Below, in pieces: positions 39,601 to 41,411 of a stretch of 41,411 nt of DNA; the stretch's first letter is position 1; every line of letters begins with the position of its first letter. The notes below the pieces were generated by a model. The model worked only from the letters and a program-made list of their open reading frames with translations, was not told the origin of the DNA and searched no databases. Made by a program: the position numbers and the translations under genes. Source of the DNA: a virus; IMG/VR virus record IMGVR_UViG_3300035661_000138, positions 1-41,411 of that record; one strand, 5' to 3'.

Positions 39601-41411
39601 AGACTCCAAGATTCTGAGCCACAGATAACATGAATGATGTATATCCCATTTTACCGTATGTAGCATCTATTGTTCCGTTGGTAGGAAGTATTACATTACG
39701 CATCCATTTACTAGCTTGTGGTGTATGACTACCTATCATCTGTAAACGATTTGTGCTGGTATATTCAAACTTATAATGAATAGGCACTCCATGAACATCA
39801 CCATCAGTAGCTAGATTAGAAACTCTTTGGTATACTTCTTTCATTTTATTGAACACAGCAGATATGCCCTGCTTTTTACCAATAACAGATTTAGCATGAC
39901 CTATGTTCAGTAAATCAGTTTTTTCAGGCAAAGAAAGAATATCAAATATCCCCTTTACCCCAATACCCATAAATAATTTGTAAGACGCCTCATCTATTCT
40001 ATGAATAGTTTTTTGGTTATTGTCTTGTGCTCTAATCTGCTCAGGACTAAGTAATTGTTCAGGCTCCCGCAAGATAGTTTTAGATGTAGGTACAGTAACG
40101 TCCCCAATGTACATAACCTGATCATTTTTAAGAAAAGCAGTGTTATCAACTAAATCAGGAAAAATAGCATTAGCTAACTTAACATTCTTTGGTAACTTAT
40201 CTATGCCATAGCTATCAACAGTTTTATTACTATCAATACGAACTTGATTGTGATTTAAGCCAAAACCTGCTTCAATCAATTCCTTACTAACAGCAGCATC
40301 CAGCATCTCTTTTGCTAATACTCTAGTAACACCTTCGCTATAGCCTATTTGAATGTTATCTTTTGGCTTTAAACCCCAGTGCCGCAATATACCAGCACTA
40401 ATGGCATCAATAGCCTCAATATTAGTAATACGTTCTGAATATTCTGCTATCTGAGCCTCAGTAACAAGGTTTTCATCTATACCAAGAATACCAGCTACAG
40501 TCTTTTCATCAACAACAGCTTTGCGATCTACTGCACCAAGCATCCACTGCATAAATGCTAAAGAAGCAGTTTCCATAAGGCGAGGGTCAAGCTTTACTTT
40601 TGGAGTATCCCCTTCATCTACTGGAGCCAATAAAGAAAACAGTCTATTTTGCGGAAACAAATCAATACGGTATTTATTACTGTTACCCAGAGAGTCAAGA
40701 TGGTCTAGCTGAAGTAGTTTTATCAGATTGTTATCTGAGTTTGCTTCATTTAAAACAGTTCTACTAACTGCCAATTGAAGCAAGTTAGCACGTAATGTTA
40801 TATATTTAGCCAAGCCAGTACGTAGCTTTTTATCGTCACTTTTGATATTAGTATTTTCATTGACTATTTGAACAAATGTATCCAAAGGGCGATCAGTTAA
40901 TTGACTAGCACGCTTTTCATTAACAGGCTTAGTACCAGCAATAAGTATATTACCAGCAGTGGAAAGCAACTTGCTTGTACCAAGATTAGCAAACAATTTT
41001 CCTGATTTATTACGCAATTCCCATAGACGTTCTAGTTTACCGGGAGTATCGGCAATAAGAGACGGAGGAGCATTGGATAGAAAATCCAGTTCAGCTTTAT
41101 CACTAGGAAAACCATCAAATAAATAGTCTACTTTATTAAGCCTATCTTTTGTTAACCCAGAAAGCTCCTTTTTGGCAGCAGCTACTATTTTTGGGTCATA
41201 TGTAGCAGGATTAGTTATTATTTCAGTTAATCTACTTTTAGCAGCCAAAAATAGGTTTAACTTACTAAGCTCTGCATCAGATATTGGATTTACTGTAGGA
41301 GAAACTATCGCAGGTGGTGACACCTGTGTAGTGGGGGTAACTTGAGTAGGCCCAGTAGAAGGCTTTGATGATGTTAGTGCAGTGTCAGGTGCTGTAGCGT
41401 TAGGTGTGGCA
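33614..41411 (-). CDS. Virion RNA polymerase (N4 gp50-like), partial, with zincin-like domain
   Basis: An open frame of about 2,600 residues that continues past the right edge; the GTG at 41323 is not a real start, because the frame upstream stays open as a Thr/Pro/Ser-rich linker. Numbering from 41323: TSTNR (Arg526, the TxxGR-like motif), motif A EADGVNNG (Asp664), motif B RSVIKNPLTKTVYG (Lys785, Tyr793), motif C NIYDGIHMG (Asp1063). Gaps of 138, 121, 8 and 270 residues compare with 135, 111, 8 and 273 in N4 mini-vRNAP. Downstream is LTHEMVHAAT (His1308, Glu1309, His1312) and then NEFMAYGLSNP, a zincin pattern. The C-terminal thousand residues are helical and likely needed for packaging or ejection. 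The polymerase enters the cell with the DNA and reads hairpin promoters. Confidence 0.92.
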   Translation of the reverse strand, partial: ATPNATAPDTALTSSKPSTGPTQVTPTTQVSPPAIVSPTVNPISDAELSKLNLFLAAKSRLTEIITNPATYDPKIVAAAKKELSGLTKDRLNKVDYLFDGFPSDKAELDFLSNAPPSLIADTPGKLERLWELRNKSGKLFANLGTSKLLSTAGNILIAGTKPVNEKRASQLTDRPLDTFVQIVNENTNIKSDDKKLRTGLAKYITLRANLLQLAVSRTVLNEANSDNNLIKLLQLDHLDSLGNSNKYRIDLFPQNRLFSLLAPVDEGDTPKVKLDPRLMETASLAFMQWMLGAVDRKAVVDEKTVAGILGIDENLVTEAQIAEYSERITNIEAIDAISAGILRHWGLKPKDNIQIGYSEGVTRVLAKEMLDAAVSKELIEAGFGLNHNQVRIDSNKTVDSYGIDKLPKNVKLANAIFPDLVDNTAFLKNDQVMYIGDVTVPTSKTILREPEQLLSPEQIRAQDNNQKTIHRIDEASYKLFMGIGVKGIFDILSLPEKTDLLNIGHAKSVIGKKQGISAVFNKMKEVYQRVSNLATDGDVHGVPIHYKFEYTSTNRLQMIGSHTPQASKWMRNVILPTNGTIDATYGKMGYTSFMLSVAQNLGVSIQNYSREANISKIATKLDGELADVVSLLKDRVINNEDRVSPKLIEALKSALGSEFTPSSLYALHEYARYLASSEADKANFKTGLYIEADGVNNGPASALMMLGGTSELTHEFFTNAARIGYFIGSDDRTLNQQRQEDPTGLYEAGAQVLPTFLADFGNKIDGHIIPEGENTPAIDLGAYFDQVKYVVASLLPNFSMDENGNYTIGRSVIKNPLTKTVYGSGSRGMGNGLLKDMLNAFYEKLSIVKLYEDWYSSEGKSNPRESAFVEVFGDQYRELIKSMHRLASHSVEVEKKQFVVKNGISPQNKFFVENDYLNFEVSGTAFNSMSNNINTFFSKKVRSAITDVMSEAVMDSTQLLAKATSFHTEFMSHEFNKLYEAALAKRKNSDHLYRQADGLSNDELRAITNKMSKTFPYIKTTTQSFNPVGASKISSDNFIGVTSTGYKVTPSIFVPESAGVSGIPYMIIGLGDGRTIQIFSDGGPEDTLNIYDGIHMGLGKVEEYSKRANSAVWDSWQGNPFGALFPSLSTFVTNYDWPTFLASAKSDKLKIAPILAALHIKSVSELPNYIANLINNVSTSAKNIDATHQVLGKYKATIDQLASIGSPYVKSGADIIIDDASIADINSKISSIAQADTNYAVNGILSDVAAKFNVPTPTKPTEYSLKSFIATGSVANKTTTVESLLSTKLLDNVSVKYGPLSSFSDKLTKDDFGGYDPKTNTIYIASDKSGGVETLTHEMVHAATFRAIANHYANPGNSVIATEVSRLETLMGSFLNRAALSIDDTVSGIADKINKIGDSSIKLNEFMAYGLSNPAMRADLTSATALKLPENIINKYTGKIKQLIKDILTKLGVQAQKTEYDQLVFNAVHVMASGDNATMSNGQILKMAIGGLNTNNRLNKVTEFFASSLDKYLDSQIDPAFSRLPPTGLLTKNPGEFTRADRLGFQVSTLIASKFNTSPQEKVALDMIVSTLATGAKLDGNIMSGIEQLYTHFTKNLTPEDFLLVAPTDATQADTYEANEMYNLVMGNYTTAKDVYGRGQTLPIFFSLGLVNDRFRDVLSKKGLPEAIKVISSDTDAFLTSSANFLLDKMDKALIGTAKSKNTQQALDSIFSTLVQTGTDSLTLVGAGLNKTGSMVDGINDRVVSAIEYVSAKLNDSADKKLATTSNKVVKGVANVAKNIALSINEDTAARVGEFAVSLSNQSNLFKPLQSLITDFVGRTDSNKLLYDMIKFVRSNAQKDRQHYREELPAILASQFTRKLSDKEWTHLFTGLAKTDLAQLVNSIGIKDTVSLLSDPTKIDTRITTLEANLRNQVPSSWPSIQKKSKQLANYMMTGEHGPMLMRNADIIQLTLGGNRNEIDSLVTLYALQKLEQPVKTTLTSLVQTQKSGIDSLVGYLSGQRQDDIHPDAAIRMNVYKGYIPSLQNESVSLKVMPNTEHAAMLEKGYIRTGNYAGSILETRASSSYYFLNAPAKAAFSQGLIQNVHSTSGGIDTRTLFSTGLVAGRIVDPRVVSKLAPYLNGDVAGNENLLPIFDGTGNIIALERAVRPDQLVQLKQDTHLAKMIGVWRGRQVEEYKSRAVNEALISRFKQMYSDDISKNPNTAREYVNLFQSQDPIHKDALKLMPIYMKRALESEFGKDTFMVRKDMIDSTIGYRTPSIGDAWTGVSGWSPKSLELAKNVTMSIFGNKSYEYLVNAEQILKNAIQDVKLIIVVKSVIVPVGNMLANVIQLMSRGVPINDIVRGMPKKVSEVTFYNKQHLRKIELEVALRVAEGNNDIVGIRKAKNELETIEDSFRRLSIWPLIHAGEFSAISDAGISRDDIILSEGRLHTYIENLTNKLPDGVRTAAKYGLVAKDTALFQGLQKAVEYGDFLAKAIQYDYLTTNKKLSKEDSLARISEEFVNYDLLMGRFREYMENIGLLWFTAFKVRSTKIAASIIRNNPFHALMSSIPHSFMPSGTGTPITDNAVAKTMTGSIWYSLGFGQALRAPQLNPWFNLAY

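Noticed and set aside
33705-40712. Plus-strand frames inside the vRNAP gene
   Set aside because: They are short, lack ribosome sites, and lie opposite a continuous reading frame with conserved motifs.
41323-41411. GTG 41323 as the start of the vRNAP gene
   Set aside because: The frame stays open to the edge of the window with a Thr/Pro/Ser-rich linker, and N4 vRNAP has a large N-terminal domain, so the true start lies outside.

Overview
The window is part of a lytic podovirus genome of the Escherichia phage N4 type (Schitoviridae). Four things support this. (1) A very long leftward ORF at the right edge carries the motifs of the N4 virion-packaged RNA polymerase, with nearly the same inter-motif spacing. 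(2) There is a second, T7-like RNA polymerase split into two adjacent genes of 270 and 399 codons, like the N4 RNAPII heterodimer. (3) The N4 gene order is present: MoxR ATPase, VWA protein, dCTP deaminase, rIIA/rIIB-like, helicase, family A DNA polymerase, nuclease, primase, RecA-like ATPase, SSB. (4) Three small GC-rich hairpins followed by TATTGG lie upstream of the early genes, as expected for vRNAP promoters. The host is probably a Gram-negative bacterium; the sequence does not name it. DNA is AT-rich. No integrase or lysogeny gene was seen.

Layout. 1-4675 is leftward and late: a Calx-beta-like appendage protein (cut by the window), a small virion protein, a head-tail adaptor candidate, TerL, TerS and an unknown gene. 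4676-5229 is noncoding and highly structured. In N4-type genomes terminase lies at one end and the early genes at the other, so this window probably crosses the joined genome ends here. 5230-11181 is rightward and early: three hairpin-promoter units, then a tightly overlapping operon ending in the two RNAPII subunits. 11378-13486 holds a MazG-like gene, a small basic protein, three normal tRNAs (Met-CAT, Arg-TCT, Leu-TAA), one aberrant tRNA-like sequence and a stem-closed RNA element. 13487-33580 is rightward: nucleotide metabolism, rII-like and replication/recombination genes. A strong terminator at 33585-33611 separates this from the converging vRNAP gene (33614 to beyond 41411).

How it fits together. 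Injected vRNAP would read the hairpin promoters and make the early proteins and RNAPII. RNAPII would then read middle genes. A repeated motif, TTTCTTTTTTTGG and variants, stands upstream of six rightward units and is the best candidate for its promoter. The SSB gene lies near the end of the middle region; in N4, SSB activates host RNA polymerase at late promoters. The strongest points for follow-up are the hairpin promoter set, the T-rich/GG motif, the multi-hairpin region at the genome joint, an HExxH zincin-like domain inside the vRNAP chain, a C-terminal peptide shared by SSB and a neighbour, and several micro-genes.
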